From: an archaeon
GTDB taxonomy: Archaea; Nanobdellota; Nanobdellia; Woesearchaeales; GW2011-AR9
Direction of reading: 5' to 3'
DNA length: 64,000 nt
NCBI GenBank assembly: GCA_018697095.1
Contig: JABHSG010000003.1
Span: 509,378 to 573,377 of the forward strand
Shown piece by piece: positions 45,084 to 52,910 of the stretch (positions are counted from its first letter, which is position 1; each line of letters begins with the position of its first letter). A program made the translations under genes and the position numbers. Below the pieces are notes generated by a model, which saw nothing but the letters and a program-made list of their open reading frames with translations, was not told the origin of the DNA and ran no database searches.

Positions 45084-45851
45084 TTACTTTCTCTTACTCA
45101 TTAGCCATTCAAAAAACACGTATAGTGAAATTCCTAGAACTGCTCCCAAAATAATCCAAAACATAATTTCTTTGTTTGACATAGAAGAAACAAAAGAAGA
45201 TACATGGTCTGTCAAACTTTTTGAGCTAACACTTACAGTTTCTTGAACAATCTCGCTACTTGCTTCCTCAGCAAAAGCCTGAACAGATTCTTCAACTACC
45301 ATGTCCATGCTCTCAGTTGCAGACTCGTCAACGATCATTCCAAGGGTTTCAGGAGCAGACTTCACAAAAGCACTTGAACTGTCATAAACTGTATTTTTAG
45401 CAAACCTAGCTGACCCTACTACATAATCAATTAGTCCACCAACAATCGCAACAACTCCTAGTGCTGGTAAAATCCCTTTAAGTCGAGCAGCCAGTCCTTT
45501 GATATTAGTTTTTTTAGGAGCGATGATAATATACTTATTTGCCAAACTATAATGCATAACTTCTCGTCCCTTAGTGCTATAGGTAAACCCCACGCTTTCA
45601 ATCATTCCAGCCTCAACTAGTTTAGTAATGTGATAATGCACAGTAGAAGCAGCAACCTTCAAACTCTTAGAAACTTCAGTTTCAGTAGTCTTCTCGATTT
45701 CTGCCATGTAATCAAGTATCTTACGACTAGTCCCACTCGAAATCACTTCAGAAAGTTCTTTAGCCTTAGGGTCAGACAAATCAACTAGTACGAATTTGCT
45801 ACTCTTTTTAGCCACCTTCTTGGTGCCAAAAATATTTTTATTTTTTAGCAT
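45084..45851 (-). CDS. Membrane-anchored winged-helix (ArsR-like) regulator
   Basis: Residues about 25-105 form an ArsR-type winged helix: SSGTSRKILDYMAEIEKTTE, then the recognition helix AASTVHYHITKLVEAGMIE and the wing STKGREVMHYSL. A first hydrophobic segment (ILPALGVVAIVGGLIDYVVG, about 128-148) and a final C-terminal membrane segment (IMFWIILGAVLGISLYVFF) flank an acidic Ser/Val/Glu-rich stretch that would lie outside the membrane or in a loop. DNA-binding N-terminus is cytosolic. It could sense an envelope signal directly. Target is probably the adjacent downstream operon at 44951. Confidence 0.85.
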   Translation of the reverse strand: MLKNKNIFGTKKVAKKSSKFVLVDLSDPKAKELSEVISSGTSRKILDYMAEIEKTTETEVSKSLKVAASTVHYHITKLVEAGMIESVGFTYSTKGREVMHYSLANKYIIIAPKKTNIKGLAARLKGILPALGVVAIVGGLIDYVVGSARFAKNTVYDSSSAFVKSAPETLGMIVDESATESMDMVVEESVQAFAEEASSEIVQETVSVSSKSLTDHVSSFVSSMSNKEIMFWIILGAVLGISLYVFFEWLMSKRK

Positions 45852-45872
45852 AATAAATTTAGAACTTTCTTA

Positions 45873-45908
45873 TGTTTATAAAAAGTCGCCGATAACTTCA
45901 ACTCAAGT
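45873..45908 (-). promoter_or_regulatory. Promoter of HTH-membrane regulator with ACTTCAA box
   Basis: TATA-like CTTTTTATAAAC on the minus strand (about 45875-45886) stands 25-30 bases before the regulator ATG. Just upstream is ACTTCAACTCAAGT (45895-45908), whose ACTTCAA heptamer equals the operator half-site at 45004 and whose ends ACTT/AAGT are symmetric. This suggests autoregulation. Confidence 0.45.
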
Positions 45909-45916
45909 AAAAGTAA

Positions 45917-46408
45917 TCATCTGTATGCTGGATTTATAGCAAGTTCAAGAACGGTTGCTCCCCACATCCCACCAAGTTGCAAATCAACTAGTTTGCCCAC
46001 TACTTTGTCTTTGAATTTTTGAGCATATTCTCTCAATGAAGCAAGACCAGTTTTGATGTGGTACATTGCACCGTCCTCAGCTTCAAGTGCTTTTTTTAAG
46101 CTAGATTCTCCAAGTGAATTTAATATTCTGTCTGTCTCAAAAAAAGGGAAGGTTCCAGCTAAATCAAGATCATATCTTTTCTCAGCATCCCCTACTAGTT
46201 TGTCAAGTAATTTTTGTACTCCTATGCCAGAACTATAACAATCTTCAAATCTTTCTTCAAAATACTCAATTACTGCTCTTCCTTGAAGAACTACATATGC
46301 AAGTTGATCAATTGCATTATTAGAACTACGTAATTTTTCTTCGTATGGGGTTCGGCAAATTAGTAACTCATCAATACCTTTGTATTTTGCTCGTGGGAAA
46401 AACTCCAT
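45917..46408 (-). CDS. Helical hypothetical protein (163 aa)
   Basis: Unrecognised. Mostly helical soluble protein (SLREYAQKFKDKVVGKLVDL, QLAYVVLQGRAVIEYFEERF). The frame extends to a TTG at 46417, but the ATG at 46408 lies 26 bases from TATA-like GTTTTTAAAAC and is preferred. Its promoter has a perfect AACTTAAT-N6-ATTAAGTT palindrome abutting the TATA box, shared with the gene at 57164. The HTH-membrane regulator follows on the same strand after 65 bases. Confidence 0.55.
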   Translation of the reverse strand: MEFFPRAKYKGIDELLICRTPYEEKLRSSNNAIDQLAYVVLQGRAVIEYFEERFEDCYSSGIGVQKLLDKLVGDAEKRYDLDLAGTFPFFETDRILNSLGESSLKKALEAEDGAMYHIKTGLASLREYAQKFKDKVVGKLVDLQLGGMWGATVLELAINPAYR

Positions 46409-46428
46409 GACTTTCAATCTAAAAGCCT

Positions 46429-46458
46429 GTTTTAAAAACTTAATGACCTAATTAAGTT
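46429..46458 (-). promoter_or_regulatory. TATA box plus AACTTAAT inverted repeat
   Basis: The minus-strand TATA box (TTTTTAAAACA, 46429-46440) abuts AACTTAAT-GACCTA-ATTAAGTT (46437-46458), an exact 8-base inverted repeat. The same element occurs at 57195-57215. Position upstream of and touching the TATA/BRE region suits a regulator site. Confidence 0.5.
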
Positions 46459-46534
46459 CAAAAACCACTTTTTGGTTTTTGTAAGTTAATCACGAATTTA
46501 TTCGAAAATGACACGTTATTAAAAATTAATTTAC

Positions 46535-48154
46535 TTACGCACCAAGTCTTCTTCTATTCTGGGCAGAAATGATTTCATCAACCATGTTTGGAGTTAATGT
46601 TGTCGGGCTGCCACTTCTCATTTTGTATTCCCCTGGATTCATTAACATAGGTCCAAATAGGTCTTTACATGTTGCATTCAAAGATCTAGCTCCAGAATTT
46701 TGTGGAAGGTGATTTACAATTGCTCTGTAAGCACTGTCATCAACTATAAGGTCAACACCACTTGTGCTAAGGGCTCTGATGTATCCTTTCAGAACAGATT
46801 GTCTCCCTTCTCTTAGGATTTGTACTAATTGATCTTCAGTAAGTTTATGTAAAAATGCAGGAGAATCCAATCTTCCGACAAGTTCTTGTTTTAAACCATA
46901 ACGTCTCAATGCTTCTTGCATCTCGTCAATTGAACCCAATACAAAATCTGCTTCTCCTTGGCTTTCTCTTGCTCCAAAACCTACTGCTGAACTTCCTTCC
47001 CTCATACCTTTTAGGATTTTTTCAAGGCCAGGAAAATCTTTTGATCCATGAAAAGCGCCAGCACATACAAATAATATATTACTCATATCAAATTCACCAT
47101 AAGTTTTCCCTGCTAAAAGCCCAACTATCTCATCTTGGATCTCTTCAGCAAAACTAAAACCTCTTCTGGCTGACAATTTATCAACTTCATCTACAAATAT
47201 TACTGCATACTGCCTATCATCAATGACTCTTGGTTCAAAATCATCAAATACACTTTTCAAAAAGTTTCTTCCTTTAAACCCTGAAGCACTTTTTCCTGTA
47301 GCTTTAACAATTCTAATTGGAATTTCTAGTTTTTCAGCCAGAGTTTCGACGAGCATTGTTTTTCCAACACCAGTTGGTCCAACTAATAATACTCTGGGGT
47401 TTGGCCAAGGTCCAGAATTAACCATCTCTGGAAATTCCATCCGTCTTGCATATAAAGAAAAAGCAACCGCTAAGGTTTCTTTTGCCATCCTTTGACCAAT
47501 GATGTCTCCGTTTAAGTATGAAACAATACTTTGTGTGTCTGACCAATCTAACTCTCTTGGTTTATGTCTTGTAAGGCTAGCACCACTAATAAGCCCACTA
47601 TCAGGTCTGACAAATACGCCTGAGAGTAAATTTGCAAAAAAACGTCTAAATATCTTATCATGTCCGTCCCTGGTTCTTGTATCTAATCTATAAATTTCGA
47701 CATCTCTATTTCCTTCTCTTTCAACAATTCCTATAGGGTTAGGTTCGTCTCTATGCTTATACACCATAGTAAGTGGTCGATTATCAATTTGTAAACCAAA
47801 TGTTCTAGGTGCATCTCTTTCAGAGTAAGCTCTATGTTCTGTCCTATGTACTGGTAAATACAAAACGCCTTCTTTTGGCCTATTAACTTCAACTAGGCTT
47901 CCAAGGTCACCACTTAAGCGCATGTACTTTTCAGATCCATTTTCTCCGGAAAGCCTAAATCCGATTGGCCTTCTTCTTACTTCTCCATCTACATGTAGGT
48001 CTCCAATCACGTCTCCATCGTGTGTTGCAATTGGTAAAACGTGTGGGTTTCCTTCATAACTTACCCCATCGATTCCACAATATTCAAAAGACATATCTCT
48101 ATGCCAGAAAACTCCTTTCACTGCTTGGGACAATTTAACTTGTGGTTCAGACAT
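46535..48154 (-). CDS. ClpX-like AAA+ ATPase with unfamiliar N-terminal domain
   Basis: The C-terminal 320 residues are a ClpX/HslU-type unfoldase: GQRMAKETLAVAFSLYARR, Walker A VGPTGVGKT near 257, pore loop ASGFKGRNF (GYVG in ClpX becomes GFKG), Walker B VIFVDEVDKL near 321, sensor 1 NILFVCAGAF, VGRLDSPAFLHKLTED and sensor 2 GARSLNA near 487. AVGFGAR near 390 matches the ClpX IGF loop that docks ClpP. The first 215 residues replace the zinc-binding domain with a beta-rich Arg-rich domain that I do not recognise. TATA-like GCTTTTTAAAAC is 26 bases before the ATG. ClpX is rare in archaea. Confidence 0.85.
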   Translation of the reverse strand: MSEPQVKLSQAVKGVFWHRDMSFEYCGIDGVSYEGNPHVLPIATHDGDVIGDLHVDGEVRRRPIGFRLSGENGSEKYMRLSGDLGSLVEVNRPKEGVLYLPVHRTEHRAYSERDAPRTFGLQIDNRPLTMVYKHRDEPNPIGIVEREGNRDVEIYRLDTRTRDGHDKIFRRFFANLLSGVFVRPDSGLISGASLTRHKPRELDWSDTQSIVSYLNGDIIGQRMAKETLAVAFSLYARRMEFPEMVNSGPWPNPRVLLVGPTGVGKTMLVETLAEKLEIPIRIVKATGKSASGFKGRNFLKSVFDDFEPRVIDDRQYAVIFVDEVDKLSARRGFSFAEEIQDEIVGLLAGKTYGEFDMSNILFVCAGAFHGSKDFPGLEKILKGMREGSSAVGFGARESQGEADFVLGSIDEMQEALRRYGLKQELVGRLDSPAFLHKLTEDQLVQILREGRQSVLKGYIRALSTSGVDLIVDDSAYRAIVNHLPQNSGARSLNATCKDLFGPMLMNPGEYKMRSGSPTTLTPNMVDEIISAQNRRRLGA

Positions 48155-48265
48155 AACTCTCTTCCTAAAGGCTTGTTTTAAAAAGCTAATGACCTAAATA
48201 GTAACAAAAGAGGCTCCAGTTAATTACCAAAAGCTATAATAATCAACTCTTCATTATCTTATTTC

Positions 48266-48664
48266 ATGTCAAAGCAAGATCTTCCAAAACCTATCAAAGG
48301 TGCAATTTTTTATGAAGACAAATCCCTTTACGCTTGTCTAGCCAACAATCCTCAATCCAAAGGTCACTGCGTTGTTGTTTGGAAAAAGCATATCAAAGAC
48401 ATTCACTCATTAAAACGTAAAGATTTCTTGCACCTCATGGATATAACTGGGCTTGTTCACAATGCTCTTCTCAAACTCACCAAAACAAAAAAAGTCTACA
48501 TGATGTATTTGGATGAAATCAAACATGTTCATTGGCACTTGATCCCAAGGTACCAAATTGCTGGCTACGCGCTTCTCAAAACTAAATCTAAAAAACTAAA
48601 AAAACAAGACCTAGCTCTAGCAAAAAAACTTAAATTAGAACTCAAACAAGAACTAAGAAAATAA
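48266..48664 (+). CDS. HIT-family nucleotide-binding protein
   Basis: Histidine-triad protein of 132 residues. The HIT signature HVHWHLIP places the three histidines at about 87, 89 and 91, and GHCVVVWKKHIKDIHSL is the usual upstream strand. HIT enzymes hydrolyse or transfer nucleotidyl groups. The C-terminal 30 residues are a Lys-rich helix not needed for the fold. A leaderless transcript is likely; it is divergent from the ClpX-like gene. Confidence 0.9.
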   Translation: MSKQDLPKPIKGAIFYEDKSLYACLANNPQSKGHCVVVWKKHIKDIHSLKRKDFLHLMDITGLVHNALLKLTKTKKVYMMYLDEIKHVHWHLIPRYQIAGYALLKTKSKKLKKQDLALAKKLKLELKQELRK

Positions 48665-48742
48665 CTCAAGTAAATAATAGTGATTCTCTCTCTTTCCTAA
48701 TCTCTTCTAAATATTTTTAAAACAGCCTCATTATTAGTTACT

Positions 48743-49363
48743 ATGTTGTTACAACGAGTTCAAGAAGAGATGTTTGTTCACTTAAGGTTAGGTGATCCAG
48801 GTCATCCTCTAACAGAAGAATCATTTGCAGCTATAAATCAGTTTTTACTTGATCAAGATGCTTTTAGTCATCTAAAACATGGGAGAAGAGAACAACTAGC
48901 AGAGATGCCAAATCAATTAGACTGGGAGTGGTATCATTCTGATGAGAACAAAACACCTTACAGTGAAGCAGAACTTCTCAGAAGAACGAATGGCGAAACA
49001 ACTACTTTTGACCCAAATGTAATTGAAGGGTTAGTTGATCCTTTAGATTTTGGTGAAGGTACACAACAAATGAGGAACTCTCTTGTAGGGGTAGATTTAC
49101 TTCGGTATGAAAAAAAAGCTTTCCTTACAAGACATGATGATGGAAATAGACTCTCTGGAATTTTAGGACTTACTGGTGAATATTCTGGGGGAATACTTCG
49201 AGTTTATAGTTTAAATCCAAATAACGGTCGTTTAGGGGTTTTTCACAGAGCAAGAGTTTCTCTTGGAGATTTTGTTCTATTTGACGCTTCTAAGCAGCAT
49301 GATTTAACACCAGTTACTGATGGGAAAAGAGAAGTGCTAGCTTATGTATTTGATAAAATTTAA
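48743..49363 (+). CDS. 2OG-Fe(II) dioxygenase, prolyl-hydroxylase-like
   Basis: The second half has the prolyl-4-hydroxylase type core: LTRHDDGNRLSGILGL with the Fe ligands His about 131 and Asp about 133, then YSGGILRVYS, GDFVLFDASKQHDLTPVTDG with His about 186 and KR about 196 to bind 2-oxoglutarate. Ligand order HxD...H...(K/R) is complete, so activity is plausible. The first 115 residues are a less clear N-terminal domain. Substrate is unknown; some relatives hydroxylate translation proteins, but nothing here proves that. TATA-like ATTTTTAAAACA is 20-30 bases before the ATG. Confidence 0.83.
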   Translation: MLLQRVQEEMFVHLRLGDPGHPLTEESFAAINQFLLDQDAFSHLKHGRREQLAEMPNQLDWEWYHSDENKTPYSEAELLRRTNGETTTFDPNVIEGLVDPLDFGEGTQQMRNSLVGVDLLRYEKKAFLTRHDDGNRLSGILGLTGEYSGGILRVYSLNPNNGRLGVFHRARVSLGDFVLFDASKQHDLTPVTDGKREVLAYVFDKI

Positions 49364-49413
49364 CTCCTCTACCCCAAGCTTTATATTATTCTTATTCTCA
49401 CCTCAAAGCTACT

Positions 49414-52410
49414 ATGGTACAAGAAGCAAATACAACTAATTCTGCTAATAATCAAGACACTAATCAAAATCAAGAATCCAAAACATTTCTAGATTTCAAA
49501 GCTATCCAAAATAAGTGGCAAGCTACCTGGAAAGAGAACAAAACCTTCCAAGTTGAACTAACTAAAGAAGACTTAAGCAAACCAAAATATTACTTGACAA
49601 CTCCTTACCCTTACATGAGTGGTCTTTTACACTTAGGGCATCTTTTCACTTACATGGCGCCAGAAATGGTCTCAAGATACAAACGTATGACTGGTCATAA
49701 TGTTCTTTTCAAATACGCTTTTCATTGTACTGGGACTCCTATTGTGGCAGCAGCCGGCAGAGTAAAAGAAGGTGAACCTACTCAAATTGCAACTCTAAAA
49801 AAAATGGGAATTAAAGAAGACCAAATCCCTAAGTTCGCTGACCCTTATTATTGGTGCGAATACTTCCCAGAGCAAACACTAAAGGACCTAACAGAAATTG
49901 GTTTCACATTAGATCCACGTTATTCTTTCAAAACAACTCATTTGAATCCACCATATGACAAATTCATAACTTGGCAAATGAACAAACTAAAAGAACTTGG
50001 TTATATCAAAAAAGGTAAACATCCAGTTATGTGGTGCCCTAAAGATAATGTGCCAGTAGGTGATCACGACAGAAGTGAAGGCGAAGGAGAAACTCCACAA
50101 GAATTTGTTCTTTTCAAACACAAGTTAGAAAACACTAGTGAAAATCCTGTTTTTGTAATCACTGCTACTTTAAGGCCAGACACTGTTTTGGGAATTACTA
50201 ATTTGTATATTCATCCAGAACTAGAATACGTTAAAGCACAAGTGAATGATGGTATCTGGATTTTAAGTGAACACTCCCTAAAAGCTTTAGAAACTCAAGG
50301 CCATGAAGTAAAAATTTTAGAAACAATCAAAGGGATAGACTTAATTGGAAAAAAAGTACAAGAATTTGATCAATCTTTAGTACCAATTCTGCCAGCAACT
50401 TTTATTGATCCTAATTTTGGAACTGGTATTGTTCATTCAGTCCCTTCAGATTCAGCTGATGATTTAATCGCTCTTCAAGATCTTCAAAAAAATCAAAAGA
50501 CAATTCAAAAATATAATCTAAATGAAGAAGAAATAAAAGCAATCAAACCAATTGCTGTTCTTGATACGCCTGAATTAGGGAGCATTGCTGCGCAAACACT
50601 TCTTGATAAATATAAAGTTCAGTCTCAAAAAGAAGCTGAAAAATTAAAGAAAATAAAAAACGAACTTTACAAAATAAGTCACCACACAGCAACTTTTAAT
50701 GAAAAATACAAAGATGTATTTTCAGAAGACTTAGTTGGAAAAAAAGTTGATTATGGTAAAGACATTATTAAACAAGATCTTATCGCAAAAGGATTTGCAA
50801 CGCAATTTTATCAAGCGACTGGTAAAGTAGTTTGCCGTTGCCTTACTGAGTGTATCATCAAAGTTGTAAGTGACCAATGGTTCATGGAATACAATGATAA
50901 AGATTGGAAAAAAATCACTCATGAATGTCTTGACAACATCCAACTTTACCCAGAAAAAGTAAGAAAACAATTTGATTACGTTCTTGACTGGCTTCATCAT
51001 TGGGCATGTACCCGTGAATTTGGTTTGGGAACAAAACTGCCATGGGATCACACATGGGTTGTTGAATCACTTTCAGACTCTACAATTCAAATGGCTTATG
51101 CTACAATCTCAAAGTATCTACAGCATCCAGAAATGTTTGGAATCAACGAGTCCAGTATAGACTTACTTGACGATAAATTCTTCAACTACATTTTCAGCGA
51201 AGAAAAAAGCCAAACCACAGCGCAAGAAATCTCAAATAAAACAAGCATCCCAGAAAAATTAATCCAAAAGATGCATGACGAATTTAACTATTGGTATCCT
51301 TTTGATTTTAGAAACTCTGCAAAAGACTTATTGCAAAACCACATGGCATTTTGTCTTTTTAATCACACTGCACTTTTTCCAAAAAAACATTGGCCACAAT
51401 CTTACGTTCTTAATGGAAGAATTATGATTAATAATGAAAAAATGAGTAAATCTAAAGGGAATTTTTTCACAATCAGAGAACTCAACCAAAAGCACGGAGC
51501 TGATATTATTCGAATTACTGCAGCAAACGCTGGCGAAGGAGTTGATGATGCTAACTTTGATATGACTTTTTTAGAAACAGCTAAACATAAACTAAATGAG
51601 ATTTACGAATTTGCAAAACTAAATTACAATAAAGATTCTCACAGATCTGACAAACGTGGTATTGATGCTTGGTTTGATAATGCAATCAATACTTGTATCC
51701 AAAACGCAACAACAAATATGGATAACATGCTTTTCAAGTCAGTTGTGCAAGCATCACTCATGGATATGCAAAGACATTTGAAATGGTACCTCAGGCGTAC
51801 TGGTGGATCATTCAATAAAGAAATCATCAACAAGTACGTAACTTCTCAACTTAAACTCTTAACTCCATTCACTCCTCACTTTTGTGAAGAAGTTTGGGCT
51901 ACTTTAGGTAATGAAACATTAATTTCAAATGAATCTTGGCCAAACGCAGGATCAATTGACTCTAGTGCAGACGCTAGTGAAGAGTTAATTAAAACTGCTC
52001 TTGAAGGAATGCGTAAAGTTCTCAAACTCGCAAAAATAGAAGAGCCTAAAAAGTATCAATTGTTTGTGGCAAACTCTTGGAAGTATGAAGCAATCAAAAC
52101 AATCAAAGCAAAACTAAGTGAAACACGAAACGTGGGAGAGATTATTCCGCATGTTCTATCAAACAAAGATTTCAAACCATACGCAAAAGAAATCAGTAAG
52201 ATGATTCCAGGTTTTGTGAAAAATCCAGCAAAGATCCCTGAAACTATTACTAGTCAGGATCAAGAGTTCGATGCACTTAACGCTGCAGCTAAATTTTTGC
52301 AAAGTGAATTTGCTTGCGAGGTTGAAGTTATCAAAGCTGATTCTTCTCAATCACAACATGCAAAGGCAGGGGCAGCATCACCAGGCCGCCCAGGGATCGT
52401 AGTTGAATAG
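49414..52410 (+). CDS. leuS: Leucyl-tRNA synthetase (archaeal type)
   Basis: Class I synthetase charging tRNA-Leu. The 998-residue length fits the archaeal/eukaryal form. HLGH at 73-76 (GLLHLGHL) and KMSKS at about 676-680 (EKMSKSKGNFF) form the ATP site. The CP1 editing domain lies between, with TLRPDTVLGITNLYIHP and GTGIVHSVPSDSADD. The anticodon-binding helical domain follows, and the C-terminal domain ends in a Gly/Pro/Ser-rich tail. The first 25 residues are an Asn/Thr/Gln-rich extension. The gene follows the dioxygenase with 50 bases between. Confidence 0.97.
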   Translation: MVQEANTTNSANNQDTNQNQESKTFLDFKAIQNKWQATWKENKTFQVELTKEDLSKPKYYLTTPYPYMSGLLHLGHLFTYMAPEMVSRYKRMTGHNVLFKYAFHCTGTPIVAAAGRVKEGEPTQIATLKKMGIKEDQIPKFADPYYWCEYFPEQTLKDLTEIGFTLDPRYSFKTTHLNPPYDKFITWQMNKLKELGYIKKGKHPVMWCPKDNVPVGDHDRSEGEGETPQEFVLFKHKLENTSENPVFVITATLRPDTVLGITNLYIHPELEYVKAQVNDGIWILSEHSLKALETQGHEVKILETIKGIDLIGKKVQEFDQSLVPILPATFIDPNFGTGIVHSVPSDSADDLIALQDLQKNQKTIQKYNLNEEEIKAIKPIAVLDTPELGSIAAQTLLDKYKVQSQKEAEKLKKIKNELYKISHHTATFNEKYKDVFSEDLVGKKVDYGKDIIKQDLIAKGFATQFYQATGKVVCRCLTECIIKVVSDQWFMEYNDKDWKKITHECLDNIQLYPEKVRKQFDYVLDWLHHWACTREFGLGTKLPWDHTWVVESLSDSTIQMAYATISKYLQHPEMFGINESSIDLLDDKFFNYIFSEEKSQTTAQEISNKTSIPEKLIQKMHDEFNYWYPFDFRNSAKDLLQNHMAFCLFNHTALFPKKHWPQSYVLNGRIMINNEKMSKSKGNFFTIRELNQKHGADIIRITAANAGEGVDDANFDMTFLETAKHKLNEIYEFAKLNYNKDSHRSDKRGIDAWFDNAINTCIQNATTNMDNMLFKSVVQASLMDMQRHLKWYLRRTGGSFNKEIINKYVTSQLKLLTPFTPHFCEEVWATLGNETLISNESWPNAGSIDSSADASEELIKTALEGMRKVLKLAKIEEPKKYQLFVANSWKYEAIKTIKAKLSETRNVGEIIPHVLSNKDFKPYAKEISKMIPGFVKNPAKIPETITSQDQEFDALNAAAKFLQSEFACEVEVIKADSSQSQHAKAGAASPGRPGIVVE

Positions 52411-52475
52411 ATTGCACAAATATTTTTTTATTTCCAATTATTTTATTAACTTCTTATTACAAACATAAACTAATT

Positions 52476-52817
52476 ATGATCAAAAACATCTCAACTAATC
52501 AAATAATCTCCAAGTCTGAAATAGATGCTAGTTCCTTCTGGCGCCAGACTCTTGGACTCATGTTTCATCTCAAACCAAGAAACTTAATCATGTCCTTTAA
52601 CCAAACAAAGCCAAGAACTATCTCACTTCACAACTTCTTTGTCATACACAACTTAGAAATAATTATTTTAAACAAACAAAAACAAGTAATTGAAATAAAT
52701 CATTCATTCAAACCATTCACATTTTACAAAGCAAAAAATAAAGGTCACTATTGTATTGAAATTGCAAAACAAGAATCAAAAAAACTTTGTAAAATCGGTG
52801 ATAACCTATATTTCTAA
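52476..52817 (+). CDS. DUF192 family protein (113 aa)
   Basis: Small beta-barrel protein of the DUF192 family (COG1430): FWRQTLGLMFHLKPRNLIMSF-like start (core TLGLMFHLKPR), then ISLHNFFVIHNLEIIILN where the family has a conserved Met-Trp-Phe-Met strand, KQVIEINHSFKPFTFYKAK and a terminal KIGDNLYF. Many relatives are secreted, but this one has no signal peptide. Function of the family is unknown. It follows leuS by 65 bases. Confidence 0.8.
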   Translation: MIKNISTNQIISKSEIDASSFWRQTLGLMFHLKPRNLIMSFNQTKPRTISLHNFFVIHNLEIIILNKQKQVIEINHSFKPFTFYKAKNKGHYCIEIAKQESKKLCKIGDNLYF

Positions 52818-52910
52818 CAAAATAACACTAAATAAACACATAGAACTATGTTCTAGAACAGTTGGGTTTAAATACTAAAGTTACAACATTAAAAAAAAGA
52901 AGGTGGTACC

